NCBI RefSeq assembly: GCF_900636765.1 | Contig: NZ_LR134313.1 | Coordinates: forward strand, 1,798,001-1,862,000 | Reading direction: 5' to 3' | Length of the DNA stretch: 64,000 bases | From: Neisseria canis | GTDB taxonomy: Bacteria > Pseudomonadota > Gammaproteobacteria > Burkholderiales > Neisseriaceae | Shown: in pieces, positions 19,265 through 28,501 of the stretch | Position numbering within the stretch: position 1 is the first letter of the stretch | How the letters are laid out: each line of letters starts with the position of its first letter | Made by a program: the position numbers and the translations under genes | Notes under the pieces: generated by a model | The model's input: only the letters and a program-made list of their open reading frames with translations | Told to the model about the DNA's origin: nothing | Database searches by the model: none

Positions 19265-19828
19265 TTATTTCAGAATGCTTATTTTTTTGATGACAATCGG
19301 TTGAATCGGTACGTTTTGATGATGATGGTGATCGGTTGTTTGCACTTTGGCAATCTGCTCCACCACATCCATGCCTGCGGTTACTTTGCCGAACACTGCA
19401 TAGCCTGCGTCGCGGGCGCTGTTGCCTTTGCGGTTGAGGAAATCATTGTCGGCCAAATTGATGAAAAACTGGCTGGTAGCCGAATTGGGGGAGGCGGTGC
19501 GCGCCATGGCGATGGTGCCTTTGGTGTTTTTCAAACCGTTGGACGCTTCGTTGGTAATGGCTTTTTCGGTGGATTTTTGCGCCATATCGGGTGTGAAGCC
19601 GCCGCCCTGAATCATAAAGCCGTCAATCACGCGGTGGAAAATGGTGCCGTTGTAAAAGCCTTTGTTGGCGTAATTCACAAAATTGGCCACGGTTTTCGGC
19701 GCTTTTTTTTCATCCAGAGAAAGCTTGATGGTGCCTACATTGGTGTCGATTTGCGCCAAAGTTTCGGCTTTAGCCGCAAATGTGCTCAAGCCGATGGCGA
19801 GCGCTGCAACCAGATGCAGAGGTTTCAT
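19265..19828 (-). CDS. ppiA: periplasmic peptidyl-prolyl cis-trans isomerase, cyclophilin type
   Basis: This 187-residue protein is read from MKPLHLVAALAIGLSTFAAK, a signal peptide cleaved before ETLAQIDTNVG. The cyclophilin core is complete: FHRVIDGFMIQGGGFT, IAMARTASPNSATSQFFINL and GYAVFGKVTAGMDVVEQIA. It speeds proline isomerisation in periplasmic proteins. Confidence 0.92.
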   Translation of the reverse strand: MKPLHLVAALAIGLSTFAAKAETLAQIDTNVGTIKLSLDEKKAPKTVANFVNYANKGFYNGTIFHRVIDGFMIQGGGFTPDMAQKSTEKAITNEASNGLKNTKGTIAMARTASPNSATSQFFINLADNDFLNRKGNSARDAGYAVFGKVTAGMDVVEQIAKVQTTDHHHHQNVPIQPIVIKKISILK

Positions 19829-19916
19829 GTGTTTTCCTTTCATATAAGTAATTGATGCGGCGTTATTCTAATGGCGGCGGCGTTGCTTTGCGTTTTTATT
19901 GTGTAAAAGCAAACAA

Positions 19917-19955
19917 ATGCCTGTCTGAAAATGTTGGTATTTTCAGACAGGCATT
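19917..19955. terminator. inverted uptake-sequence terminator downstream of fbp
   Basis: ATGCCTGTCTGAAAAT and ATTTTCAGACAGGCAT form a long stem just after the fbp stop (reverse strand). Confidence 0.85.
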
Positions 19956-19967
19956 GCGCGGTCGGGC

Positions 19968-20939
19968 TTATTGGTGAAGCCGGTTTACATATTCCACTTC
20001 TTCCTTACTGCCGATTACCACGGCCACCCGCTGGTGCAGGCCTTCCGGCCGGATATCCAGCATATTTTCTACCGCATTGCTGCTCTTGCCGCCGGCCTGC
20101 TCGATAATCAGGCTTAAGGGATTGGCTTCATACATCAAGCGCAGCTTGCCCGGCTTGGCGGGATCGCGCTTGTCGGCAGGATAAAGAAACACGCCGCCGC
20201 GCATCAGGATGCGGTGGATTTCGGCCACCATGCTGGCCACCCAGCGCATATTGTAGTTTTTGCCGCGTGCGCCGGTATCGCCGGCCATCAGCAATTTGAT
20301 GTATTGCTGAACGGGCGCAAACCAATGACGCTGATTGGAGGCATTGATGGCGTATTCTTTGGTTTGTTCGGGCACGCTCGGGTTTTCGTTGGTGAGTATA
20401 AATTCGTTTTGATTATTCAGCGTAAACACAAACACGCCGTGCTTGAGCGTGAACACCAGCTGGGTTTGCGGGCCGTAAAGCACATAGCCGCTGCCCACTT
20501 GCTCGCTGCCTTTTTGCAGGAACGACTGTGTTTCCAAAGCGCCAGCGGGTTTGGCGAGAATGGAAAAAATGGTGCCCACCGAAATGTTCACATCGATATT
20601 GGAAGAGCCGTCGAGCGGGTCGAACAGCACCAGATAGCCGCCGTTTTCGTTGCAGGCGACAAAAGTGTCTTCTTCTTCGCTGGCCAAGCCGGCTACGGCG
20701 GGGTTGGCTTTGAGGTTTTCAATCAGGATGGTGTTGGCAATCACGTCGAGCTTTTTCTGGTCTTCGCCCTGCACGTTGCCCGAACCGGCTTCGCCCAACA
20801 CGCCTGCCAGCGCGCCCTGGCGCACTTTGCCGCTGATTTCGACGCAGGCGGCAACGGTGCTTTCCAGCACGCTGCCCAATTCGGCGGGCAATTGGTGGGT
20901 TTGCAGATGTTGTTTTAGAAAAGATGGAAAAGTTTGCAT
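19968..20939 (-). CDS. fbp: fructose-1,6-bisphosphatase class I
   Basis: This 323-residue enzyme is read from MQTFPSFLKQHLQTHQLPAE; the open frame continues 23 codons further upstream without conservation. The metal and substrate motif FDPLDGSSNIDVNISVGTIF is intact, as are GGVFLYPADKR and YEANPLSLIIEQAGGKSSN. It removes the 1-phosphate of fructose-1,6-bisphosphate in gluconeogenesis. Confidence 0.95.
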   Translation of the reverse strand: MQTFPSFLKQHLQTHQLPAELGSVLESTVAACVEISGKVRQGALAGVLGEAGSGNVQGEDQKKLDVIANTILIENLKANPAVAGLASEEEDTFVACNENGGYLVLFDPLDGSSNIDVNISVGTIFSILAKPAGALETQSFLQKGSEQVGSGYVLYGPQTQLVFTLKHGVFVFTLNNQNEFILTNENPSVPEQTKEYAINASNQRHWFAPVQQYIKLLMAGDTGARGKNYNMRWVASMVAEIHRILMRGGVFLYPADKRDPAKPGKLRLMYEANPLSLIIEQAGGKSSNAVENMLDIRPEGLHQRVAVVIGSKEEVEYVNRLHQ

Positions 20940-21007
20940 GGTATTCTCGTTGTTTATAAGGTGGGTGTAATCGGCTGTAAGTTTAATATAAACGGGTGTT
21001 TTAAACA

Positions 21008-21048
21008 ATTTCAGACAGGCATGCTTGATGCAATGCCTGTCTGAAACC
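21008..21048. terminator. inverted uptake sequences between fbp and the lipoprotein gene
   Basis: TTTCAGACAGGCATGC and GCAATGCCTGTCTGAAA form an inverted pair directly after the small lipoprotein stop. Confidence 0.8.
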
Positions 21049-21052
21049 TGTT

Positions 21053-21304
21053 TTATTGGGCAGGCTCGTAATCGGCCGCTTGGATTGCCTCTTCGTGCTT
21101 TTCTTTTTTACGCTTTTTCTTTTGCTCCTTATCTTCATCCTTGTCGGGTATCGCCGCATCAATCACCGCGCCCGTACCTTTTACCACCACTTTGCCCGCG
21201 GTAAACACCGTGGTTGCGGCCAAATCCACCGCGCTGGCCACTAAGCAGCCTTGCAGGCCGAAGCAGCATAGAAAAAGCGCACCCAAGCGCAAACAATGTT
21301 TCAT
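21053..21304 (-). CDS. small lipoprotein with lysine-rich tail
   Basis: This 83-residue protein has lipobox LQGCL after a short signal peptide. It then has a hydrophobic middle ([20 protein letters not shown]) and a charged tail ([20 protein letters not shown]). It resembles small lipoproteins common in Neisseria and Acinetobacter (NF038104-like). Function unknown. Confidence 0.75.
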   Translation of the reverse strand: MKHCLRLGALFLCCFGLQGCLVASAVDLAATTVFTAGKVVVKGTGAVIDAAIPDKDEDKEQKKKRKKEKHEEAIQAADYEPAQ

Positions 21305-21345
21305 ATTTCAAAGCCTAAAAACAAGATGGGCGATATTATAGCCCA

Positions 21346-21386
21346 AACCCAATGCCTGTCTGAAAACCTTTTTCAGACAGGCATTT
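21346..21386. terminator. inverted uptake sequences upstream of uvrB
   Basis: AATGCCTGTCTGAAAA and TTTTCAGACAGGCATT form a hairpin in the uvrB/lipoprotein divergent gap. Confidence 0.8.
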
Positions 21387-21427
21387 GCTATAATCTTCAC
21401 TTTTCCCCATTTCAAGCAGGCCGCATC

Positions 21428-23482
21428 ATGCAAGTGATCCAATTTGAAAATTCCCCCTTCAAACTCCACCAGCCTTTCCCGCCCGCAGGCGACCAGCCCT
21501 CCGCCATTGCCGGCCTGCTCGAAGGGCTTTCAGACGGCCTCGCTTACCAAACCCTGCTCGGCGTAACCGGCTCGGGCAAAACTTATACGATGGCCAACGT
21601 GATTGCCCAAAGCGGCCGCCCCGCCATCATCATGGCACACAACAAAACGCTGGCGGCGCAGCTTTATGCCGAGATGCGCGAGTTTTTCCCCGAAAACGCG
21701 GTGGAATACTTCGTTTCCTACTACGACTATTACCAGCCCGAAGCCTATGTACCGTCGCGCGATTTATTTATCGAAAAAGATTCCGCCATTAACGAACACA
21801 TCGAGCAGATGCGCCTTTCCGCCACCAAAAACCTGATGACGCGCAACGACGTGATTATCGTCGCCACCGTGTCCGCCATCTACGGTATCGGCGACCCCAC
21901 CGAGTATCAACAAATGGTGCTTTCCGTGAAAGAGGGAGACACCATCGAGCAGCGCAACATCATCTCCACTCTCGTTTCCATGCAATACGAGCGCGGCGAA
22001 ATGGATTTCAAACGCGGCTCCTTCCGCGTGCGCGGCGACGTGATCGACGTGTATCCCGCCGAAAGCTCCGACAACGCCTTGCGCATCAGCCTGTTTGACG
22101 ACGAAATCGACCGCCTCGACCTCTTCGACCCGCTTACCGGCGGCAACATCCAGCGCGTCGGTCGCTACACCGTGTTTCCCTCCAGCCACTACGTTACCCC
22201 GCGCGACACCGTGCTGCGCGCCTGCGAAAGCATTAAAGAAGAATTACGCGAACGCATTGATTTCTTTACCAAAGAAAACCGCCCCGTCGAAACCCAACGC
22301 ATCGAACAGCGCACCCGCTTCGATCTCGAAATGCTCTACGAAATGGGCTTCTGCAAAGGCATCGAAAACTACTCGCGCCACTTTTCCGGCAAAAAAGAAG
22401 GCGAACCGCCGCCCACGCTGATGGATTATCTGCCCGACAACGCCATCATGTTTATCGACGAAAGCCACGTTACCGTTACCCAAATCGGCGGCATGTACAA
22501 AGGCGACGCCAGCCGCAAGCAAAACCTCGTCGACTACGGCTTCCGCCTGCCTTCCGCCCGCGACAACCGCCCGCTCAAATTCCACGAATTTGAAAAAATC
22601 ATGCCGCAAACCATCTTCGTTTCCGCCACACCCGCCAAATACGAAGAAGAACACGCCGGCCAAGTGGTCGAACAAGTCGTGCGCCCCACCGGCCTGGTTG
22701 ACCCGCAAATCGAAATCCGCCCCGTCGCCACCCAAGTGGACGACTTACTCAGCGAAATCAACGACCGCATTGCAAAAGGCGAGCGCGTGCTCGTGACCAC
22801 GCTCACCAAACGCATGGCCGAACAGCTCACCGACTATTACAGCGAACTAGGCATCAAGGTGCGCTACCTGCACAGCGACATCGATACCGTAGAGCGCGTT
22901 GAAATCATTAGAGATTTACGCCTCGGCCTGTTTGACGTGCTCGTCGGGATCAACCTCTTGCGCGAAGGCTTGGACATCCCCGAAGTCTCACTCGTCGCCA
23001 TCCTCGATGCCGACAAAGAAGGCTTCCTGCGCAGCCACCGCAGCCTCATCCAAACCATAGGCCGCGCCGCCCGCAATGTAAACGGCGTCGCGATTTTGTA
23101 TGCAGACAAAATCACCGATTCCATGAAAGCCGCCATCGACGAAACCGAACGCCGCCGCGAAAAACAGATTAAATTCAATGAAGAACACGGCATCGTGCCG
23201 AAGCAGATTACCAAACAGGTAAAAGACATCATCGACGGCGTGTACCACGACGATTCAGGCAGCACCAAAGGCAAAGGCCGTCTGAAAAGCTCTGCTTTCA
23301 GCGCAGCTAAAACTAAAGTGAAAGTGGGCGAAATCCACACCGAAGAAGACGCGATTAAAGAAATCGCCAAACTCGAAAAAGCCATGCAGCAGGCGGCAAG
23401 GGATTTGCAGTTTGAAGAGGCAGCGGTGTTGAGGGATAAGATTCGGGGGATTAAGGAAGGGTTGTTGTTTGGGGCGGAGTAA
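21428..23482 (+). CDS. uvrB: excinuclease ABC subunit B
   Basis: This 684-residue helicase-like protein is read from [20 protein letters not shown]; the frame is open 44 codons further up without family similarity. Walker [16 protein letters not shown], beta-hairpin [43 protein letters not shown] and a C-terminal UVR domain ([20 protein letters not shown]) are all present. It verifies DNA damage in nucleotide excision repair. Two AG-type uptake sequences lie inside the gene (about 21529 and 23276). Confidence 0.97.
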   Translation: MQVIQFENSPFKLHQPFPPAGDQPSAIAGLLEGLSDGLAYQTLLGVTGSGKTYTMANVIAQSGRPAIIMAHNKTLAAQLYAEMREFFPENAVEYFVSYYDYYQPEAYVPSRDLFIEKDSAINEHIEQMRLSATKNLMTRNDVIIVATVSAIYGIGDPTEYQQMVLSVKEGDTIEQRNIISTLVSMQYERGEMDFKRGSFRVRGDVIDVYPAESSDNALRISLFDDEIDRLDLFDPLTGGNIQRVGRYTVFPSSHYVTPRDTVLRACESIKEELRERIDFFTKENRPVETQRIEQRTRFDLEMLYEMGFCKGIENYSRHFSGKKEGEPPPTLMDYLPDNAIMFIDESHVTVTQIGGMYKGDASRKQNLVDYGFRLPSARDNRPLKFHEFEKIMPQTIFVSATPAKYEEEHAGQVVEQVVRPTGLVDPQIEIRPVATQVDDLLSEINDRIAKGERVLVTTLTKRMAEQLTDYYSELGIKVRYLHSDIDTVERVEIIRDLRLGLFDVLVGINLLREGLDIPEVSLVAILDADKEGFLRSHRSLIQTIGRAARNVNGVAILYADKITDSMKAAIDETERRREKQIKFNEEHGIVPKQITKQVKDIIDGVYHDDSGSTKGKGRLKSSAFSAAKTKVKVGEIHTEEDAIKEIAKLEKAMQQAARDLQFEEAAVLRDKIRGIKEGLLFGAE

Positions 23483-23502
23483 GGGAACTCTCCTCTGCTT
23501 AA

Positions 23503-23547
23503 ATCAAGAGCCACCTGAAGCAGCTTTCAGGTGGCTCTTGATTCCTT
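23503..23547. terminator. hairpin terminator after uvrB
   Basis: AAGAGCCACCTGAA and TTCAGGTGGCTCTT form a 14-bp stem with a short loop (23508-23540), followed by a T-containing tail. Confidence 0.85.
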
Positions 23548-23582
23548 ATAGTATTAATAATAGTGCTTTTTAATCTAGGGGT

Positions 23583-24023
23583 TTAAAAAGGAAAATTTGT
23601 AGGGTTATCAGCTTCAAAGTCTTCCTGAGTTTCATATTCATCACGACTTGAATTATATTCGCTCATTCTTCTTGTGTTTGCATCTCTTAAAGAACGGAAA
23701 TTTGTAAACTCTGTTACTCCCTTTTCCCTTATTTCAGGCACTTTTATAATCAGTTCGGTTTCTGTTCTTGTTACTTCAAAACCTTTTTCTTCGAACATAT
23801 CGTGAAATTTATTTAGAACTGTCCCTCGTATTGCCCGTCTTTTAGTTTCTTGTCTAATATCCTCATGCGTAATTTGTACTTGAGGAAAAATTTCTTGCCT
23901 ATCATTTGTAGTCATGTACATTACTCCTCGGGTGTCGTTAATATTCATATATGTGCGATCCCATAACTGTTGACATACGTTTTTAACAAACTCTTCATCA
24001 ATAGAATCATATTTAGAAACCAT
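23583..24023 (-). CDS. hypothetical protein, 146 aa
   Basis: I do not recognise this protein. It is hydrophilic, has no signal peptide, and carries a mixed alpha/beta N-terminal part followed by an Arg/Asp/Glu-rich tail (RRMSEYNSSRDEYETQEDFE). Its base composition is clearly more AT-rich than uvrB, suggesting acquisition. AAGGAAAATCAATTATG gives a good start. It borders a long repeat-rich gap. Confidence 0.55.
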   Translation of the reverse strand: MVSKYDSIDEEFVKNVCQQLWDRTYMNINDTRGVMYMTTNDRQEIFPQVQITHEDIRQETKRRAIRGTVLNKFHDMFEEKGFEVTRTETELIIKVPEIREKGVTEFTNFRSLRDANTRRMSEYNSSRDEYETQEDFEADNPTNFPF

Positions 24024-24049
24024 AATTGATTTTCCTTTCGAAGTGTTTT

Positions 24050-24200
24050 GAATGATTTAAAAGTTACTGACTTAGTTTTGGATAAAAGCCCAATCTAATC
24101 AGACCGGTTTGAATTATATCGAATTTCAAGATTTTTTCAAGTTTTTTTCAAGATTTTTTGAATAAACATATGAGAATTTTTAAATATTAAATTGATTTTT
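24050..24200. other. very AT-rich gene-free stretch
   Basis: This segment between the unknown gene and the REP-like repeats is dominated by A/T runs (for example repeated AAGATTTTTT strings). No open frame or clear signal is seen beyond the promoter expected for the reverse-strand gene. Confidence 0.5.
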
Positions 24201-24219
24201 AAATAATTTTTATATGGAT

Positions 24220-24894
24220 AAGCAAGCGTAGGTTACATACTCGTATCTAACATAACTATCACTGCAATTTTTAATCATTGTGATAATGTATAAACGTCGG
24301 ATACGGAAATCCAACCTACATCACTAAATTGTTGGGGGTAGGTTCATAGCAAGTTGTTGGAATCTTTTAAAAAAAAACCGCGCGAATGGCTTGCTCCACA
24401 CACCTTGCCTGCAAATAACAACGAGCAAGCGTAGCCTGCGTGCGTAGGGTGTGTGCCACCGGCACGCACGTGTTGTCGGAATCTTTGAAACTGTGTGCGT
24501 GGCTTACGCCACACACACTACCTGCAAATAAACAACGAGGCCGTCTGAAAATTCAGACGGCCTTAATGATGAAAGCGTTTTAAGCAAGCGTAGGTCGGAT
24601 ACTTGTATCCGACAAAATAGTTGTTATCACGGAAATGTTCAATCATTGTGATAATGTATAAATGTCGGATTCAAGCAAGCGTAGGTCGGATACTTGTATC
24701 CGACAAAATGGTTGGTATAACGGAAATGTTTAATCTTTGTGATAATGCGTAAATGTCGGATACTTGTATCCGACATAACGGTTGGTATGACGTAAATGTT
24801 TAATCATTGTGATGATACATAAATGTCGGATTCGAGTATCCGACCTACATCTTGTATCATCTGCATGGGTTAATTCGTATAACAAGGGGAAAAT
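24220..24894. repeat. REP-like repeat cluster upstream of the RAYT gene
   Basis: Four related units contain GTCGGATACTTGTATCCGAC-type palindromes plus AATCATTGTGATAATG. They occur near 24230-24325, 24588-24668, 24674-24757 and 24757-24850. Palindromes next to a REP-associated transposase fit its presumed substrate. An AG-type uptake pair (GAGGCCGTCTGAA / TTCAGACGGCC) is embedded at about 24538-24565. Confidence 0.8.
24306..24430. repeat. about 125-bp direct repeat, left copy
   Basis: It contains CAACCTACATCACTAAATTG, GGTTCATAGCAAGTTGTTGG and CCGCGCGAATGGCTTG. A second, slightly diverged copy lies at about 25393-25520, so the pair brackets the RAYT gene. Confidence 0.8.
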
Positions 24895-25386
24895 ATGCGG
24901 TATCGTCGATATTACCGTGCGGGCGGAACGTATTTCTTTACGGTGGTGGCGAATAAGCGCCAACGGATTCTAACCGGCGATGCTGTGCGCTTGGCTTTGC
25001 GTGAGGCTGTTTGGGCGGTGCAGAAAAAATATCCGTTTGAAATTGCGGCATGGGTGTTGATGCCTGATCATCTGCATAGAATTTGGCATCTGCCTGAAAA
25101 CGATGCGGATTTTTCGGAACGTTGGCGGCAAATCAAAAGGCACAGCCAATATTTAATCGGTGCCGACACGCGTTTATGGCAGAAGCGGTTTTGGGAGCAT
25201 GCTATTTGTGATGAAGCGGATTTTGCCCGTCATTTCAATTATGTGCATTTCAATCCGGTGAAACACGGTTATGTATCACAGGTATCGGATTGGCCGTTTT
25301 CTACCTTTCATCGCTATGTAAAGCAAGGCATTTATCCGCTAAATTGGGGCGGGAATGAATCGGATTTTGTGGTGGCGTATGATTAA
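24895..25386 (+). CDS. REP-associated tyrosine transposase (RAYT)
   Basis: This 163-residue Y1 transposase begins MRYRRYYRAGGTYFFTVVAN. The HUH motif is visible in VLMPDHLHRIWHLP, and HFNYVHFNPVKHGYV carries the conserved C-terminal helix of the family. RAYT proteins act on single-stranded REP palindromes. The flanking REP-like units fit. Length is typical, so it is probably intact. Confidence 0.9.
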   Translation: MRYRRYYRAGGTYFFTVVANKRQRILTGDAVRLALREAVWAVQKKYPFEIAAWVLMPDHLHRIWHLPENDADFSERWRQIKRHSQYLIGADTRLWQKRFWEHAICDEADFARHFNYVHFNPVKHGYVSQVSDWPFSTFHRYVKQGIYPLNWGGNESDFVVAYD

Positions 25387-25392
25387 TGAAGG

Positions 25393-25520
25393 TGTTGGAT
25401 TCGAGAATCCAACCTACATCACTAAATTGTTGGGGTTAGGTTCATAGCAAGTTGTTGGAATCTTTAAAAAAACCACGCGTATAGCTTGCGCCACACACCC
25501 TACCTGCAAAGAAACAACGA
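25393..25520. repeat. about 125-bp direct repeat, right copy
   Basis: It shares CCAACCTACATCACTAAATT and GGTTCATAGCAAGTTGTTGG with the left copy at 24306-24430. It is followed by a REP-like segment and a decayed copy of the RAYT 5' end. Confidence 0.8.
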
Positions 25521-25526
25521 GTAAAT

Positions 25527-25705
25527 ATCGGATTCGAGAATTCGACCTGTATCTTGTATATCTCATTGGTTAATTTGTATTACAAGCGGAAACCATGCGG
25601 TATCGTCGATATCGCCGTGCAAACGGAGCGTATTTTGCATAACCGTCAATCGATTCTAACGGCGATGTCGTGCGCTTGGCTTTGCGTGAACAAGCATGGC
25701 TGTTC
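25527..25705 (+). pseudogene. decayed 5' copy of the RAYT gene with its leader
   Basis: ATGCGGTATCGTCGATATCG at 25595 nearly repeats the start of the intact RAYT gene, and the preceding GGTTAATTTGTATTACAAG matches its leader. The reading frame is soon broken by deletions and a stop, and similarity ends near 25700 after GCGCTTGGCTTTGCGTGA. It is a remnant of a duplicated RAYT unit. Confidence 0.8.
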
Positions 25706-25751
25706 TATGTAGACTATAAATATTGGCCTTTGTTAAGCCGTTGGGTTTTAT

Positions 25752-26009
25752 ATGAATATATTTTCTGCGATATTGTTGTCAACGCTATTTATGGTTTTTC
25801 TTGCTATAAAAAATATTTTCCGTAATAAGGCAATGAAATACTCTTTCGGAATTTTGGCAGGTGTATGTTTTTTCTTGCATGCTTATAATATGCCTGATAT
25901 CGCGGAGGCTTATACTTTAGGTCAAATTATTTGTTATGTATTATTGTTGCTTGTTCAGGTTGTTATTTTAATTTTTGTTATAAAAAAATTTAAGAAAAAG
26001 CAAGCGTAG
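25752..26009 (+). CDS. small hydrophobic protein, 85 aa
   Basis: Three hydrophobic segments fill this protein (residues about 4-20, 29-45 and 58-78), and it ends with a basic tail KKFKKKQA. No family is recognised. It is AT-rich like the adjoining repeat region. A coding role is plausible but unproven. Confidence 0.5.
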   Translation: MNIFSAILLSTLFMVFLAIKNIFRNKAMKYSFGILAGVCFFLHAYNMPDIAEAYTLGQIICYVLLLLVQVVILIFVIKKFKKKQA

Positions 26010-26025
26010 TCTGCAAATAAACAAC

Positions 26026-26053
26026 AAGGCCGTTTGAACGTTCAAACGGCCTG
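26026..26053. terminator. hairpin terminator after the small membrane protein
   Basis: AGGCCGTTTGAACG and CGTTCAAACGGCCT form a 14-bp stem, followed by GTTTTGTTTT. The stem is a degenerate AG-type uptake pair. Confidence 0.8.
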
Positions 26054-26156
26054 TTTTGTTTTCTGCTTTGGGCATAGTCAGATTGAATGCTGTTTGATAA
26101 CGGTTGTTTGGCTGTATGATATGCCTGTCTGAAAAACATTAAGCGAGGAGGCGCGT

Positions 26157-27107
26157 ATGTCTGCATCTCATGACCATCACCATAGCCACACGACGAATAA
26201 GCGGGTTTTGCGTACTTCGCTGGTTGTGATCGGTGTGTTTATGCTGATTGAGGTGGCCGGCGGCCTGTTAACCAACAGCCTGGCGCTGTTGTCGGATGCG
26301 GGGCATATGTTTTCGGATGCGCTTTCTTTGGGCATTTCGCTGCTGGCGATGAAGTTGGGCGAGCGTTCGGTAAACCGTTATAAAACGTTTGGCTATAAGC
26401 GTTTCGAGATTTTGGCTGCGGCGTTTAATGGGCTGACTTTGCTGGTGATTTCGCTGATGATTGCTTGGGAGGCCGTCGGCCGCTTTATCCAGCCGCCTCC
26501 TGTGGCGACAACGGGCATGTTGGCGGTGAGTGTGCTGGGCTTGCTGGTTAATGTTTGGGTGGCTTGGTATATGCTGAAAAACAGTGATACTGAGGAAAAT
26601 CTTAATATGAAAAGCGCTTATCTGCATGTGTTGAGCGATTTGTTCGGTTCGCTGGGGGCGATTACGGCGGCTGTGCTGATGATGGTGTTTGGCTGGCAGT
26701 GGGCGGATCCGCTGGCGAGTGTGCTGGTGGCGGCTTTGATTGCGCGTAGCGGCTGGGGTGTGATGCAGCGGGCTTCCCATATTTTGATGGAAGGCACACC
26801 TTCGGATGTGGATTTAGACCATATCACCGGCATCATTCGCGAAACCGACGGTGTAGAAGCGGTGCATGATTTGCATGTGTGGAGCATCAGCAGCGGCATT
26901 CATGCTTTGTCTTGCCATATTGTGGTGGAGGGCAGTATGAGCGTTGCCGAGGCGGAGCAGATTGTTTACGGCTTGGAACACCGGCTGGCGCATGAAAATA
27001 TCCGGCATGTTACGGTGCAGACCGAGAGCAGGGGGCATCCGCACGGTGATGATTTGCTGTGTAAAATGCCTGTTCATGAGCATCATGAACATCATCACCC
27101 TCATTAA
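26157..27107 (+). CDS. cation diffusion facilitator (CzcD/ZitB-type metal exporter)
   Basis: This 316-residue inner membrane protein has a His-rich start (SHDHHHSHTT) and end (HEHHEHHHPH). Six hydrophobic helices carry the metal-site motifs SDAGHMFSDALS in helix 2 and LHVLSDLFGS in helix 5, and a cytoplasmic domain follows (VEAVHDLHVWSI). It exports zinc or similar divalent metals by proton exchange. An uptake sequence precedes it (26120) and an inverted pair follows. Confidence 0.92.
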   Translation: MSASHDHHHSHTTNKRVLRTSLVVIGVFMLIEVAGGLLTNSLALLSDAGHMFSDALSLGISLLAMKLGERSVNRYKTFGYKRFEILAAAFNGLTLLVISLMIAWEAVGRFIQPPPVATTGMLAVSVLGLLVNVWVAWYMLKNSDTEENLNMKSAYLHVLSDLFGSLGAITAAVLMMVFGWQWADPLASVLVAALIARSGWGVMQRASHILMEGTPSDVDLDHITGIIRETDGVEAVHDLHVWSISSGIHALSCHIVVEGSMSVAEAEQIVYGLEHRLAHENIRHVTVQTESRGHPHGDDLLCKMPVHEHHEHHHPH

Positions 27108-27111
27108 TGTT

Positions 27112-27148
27112 AAAATGCCTGTCTGAAAAAGATTCAGACAGGCATTTT
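27112..27148. terminator. inverted uptake-sequence terminator after the CDF gene
   Basis: AAATGCCTGTCTGAA and TTCAGACAGGCATTTT form a short-loop hairpin. Confidence 0.85.
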
Positions 27149-27167
27149 ACAGAAAGAATAATTCATA

Positions 27168-27818
27168 ATGACTATCCAAGCCGTATTATTTGACCTCGAC
27201 GGCACTTTGGCCGACACCGCTCTGGATTTGGGCGGCGCTCTGAACGCTCTGCTTCGCAAACACGGTTTGCCGGAAAAACCTATGGAAGAAATCCGCCCTG
27301 TTGCCAGTCACGGTGCGAGCGGGCTGATTATGCTGGGCGCGGGCATCTCTACTTTCCATCCACATCACGACCGCTGGCGAAAAAATTATTTGGCCGAATA
27401 CGAACAATGCTTTGATAAAGACACGGTTTTGTTCGACGGTATCAACGAATTAATCGGTAAACTGGTCGACCGCGGTTTGAAGTGGGGCATCATTACCAAC
27501 AAACCGCAAACCTTTACCGACCGCTTGGTGCCTAAACTGGCATTTGTGGAAGAGCCTGCGGTGGTGGTGAGCGGCGATACCTGCGAAGAGCCGAAACCCA
27601 GCATCAAACCCATGCGCCACGCCTGCGCCGAACTCGGTATTCCGCCGGAAGCCTGCCTTTATGTGGGCGATGCGGAACGCGATATGATTGCCGCCAGAAA
27701 ATCAGGTATGACGTCCGTGTTGGCCGCGTGGGGCTATATCTCGGAAGACGATGCCGTGGAAAACTGGCCGGTGGATTTTTCGATTGAAAAACCGCTGGAT
27801 TTATTGAAACATTTGTAA
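27168..27818 (+). CDS. gph: phosphoglycolate phosphatase (HAD family)
   Basis: This 216-residue HAD hydrolase has motif I FDLDGTLADTALDL with both Asp residues, WGIITNKPQTF as motif II, KPSIKPMRHA containing the motif III Lys, and YVGDAERDMIAARKSGM as motif IV. The cap region resembles Gph. It removes phosphate from 2-phosphoglycolate. recR follows closely and may be co-transcribed. Confidence 0.88.
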   Translation: MTIQAVLFDLDGTLADTALDLGGALNALLRKHGLPEKPMEEIRPVASHGASGLIMLGAGISTFHPHHDRWRKNYLAEYEQCFDKDTVLFDGINELIGKLVDRGLKWGIITNKPQTFTDRLVPKLAFVEEPAVVVSGDTCEEPKPSIKPMRHACAELGIPPEACLYVGDAERDMIAARKSGMTSVLAAWGYISEDDAVENWPVDFSIEKPLDLLKHL

Positions 27819-27836
27819 AACCGTAAAACTAACGAG

Positions 27837-28442
27837 ATGACCCGCCATACCGATGCGTTCGGCCGCTTGATTGATGCTTTGAAGGTGTTGCCCAATGTCG
27901 GCCCCAAATCCGCCCAGCGCATGGCCTACCGGCTTTTGCAGCATAACAGGGAGGGCGCGGCCGAACTGATGGCGGCTTTGCAGCACGCGCTCAAGCAGGT
28001 TCGGCATTGCCGCTTGTGCAACACTTTTTGCGAAGATGAAATCTGCGCCATCTGCGCCGATACCGAGCGCGATCCGCGCCGCCTGATGATTGTGCATATG
28101 CCTGCCGATGTGGCGGGGATGGAGGCCGCGCGCTGCCATGACGGGCTTTATTTTGTGTTGATGGGGCAGGTTGATCCTGCGCAGGGCATGGATTTGACGC
28201 ATATTGCGCTCAACCCTTTAATCGAGCGGCTGAAAAACAGCGAGGTTGAAGAAATTATTATTGCCACCAATTTCACCGCCGAAGGCGATGCCACGGCTTA
28301 TGTGCTGTCTGAATTGTTTAAGAGTCTGCCGTATAAAGTGAGCCGCCTTTCCCGAGGCATCCCGCTGGGCGCCGAGCTGGAATATGTGGATGCCGGTACA
28401 TTGGCACAAGCCGTATACGAGCGGCGGCAGCTGAAAGATTAA
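27837..28442 (+). CDS. recR: recombination protein RecR
   Basis: This 201-residue protein has the helix-hairpin-helix LPNVGPKSAQRMAYRLLQ, the C4 zinc finger CRLCNTFCEDEICAIC and a Toprim domain (LMIVHMPADVAGMEAA). GIPLGAELEYVDAGTLAQAV is the family C-terminus. RecR acts with RecF and RecO to load RecA at gaps. It starts 18 bases after gph. Confidence 0.96.
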   Translation: MTRHTDAFGRLIDALKVLPNVGPKSAQRMAYRLLQHNREGAAELMAALQHALKQVRHCRLCNTFCEDEICAICADTERDPRRLMIVHMPADVAGMEAARCHDGLYFVLMGQVDPAQGMDLTHIALNPLIERLKNSEVEEIIIATNFTAEGDATAYVLSELFKSLPYKVSRLSRGIPLGAELEYVDAGTLAQAVYERRQLKD

Positions 28443-28448
28443 ACATAC

Positions 28449-28486
28449 CATGCCTGTCTGAAACGGCTTTTCAGACAGGCATTTCA
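28449..28486. terminator. inverted uptake-sequence terminator after recR
   Basis: CATGCCTGTCTGAAA and TTTTCAGACAGGCATTT form the usual hairpin. Confidence 0.85.
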
Positions 28487-28501
28487 AACGAAGGAAAGCT
28501 T

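Noticed and set aside
24220..24894. CRISPR array
   Set aside because: The repeats are imperfect palindromic REP-like units of variable spacing without unique spacers or cas genes.
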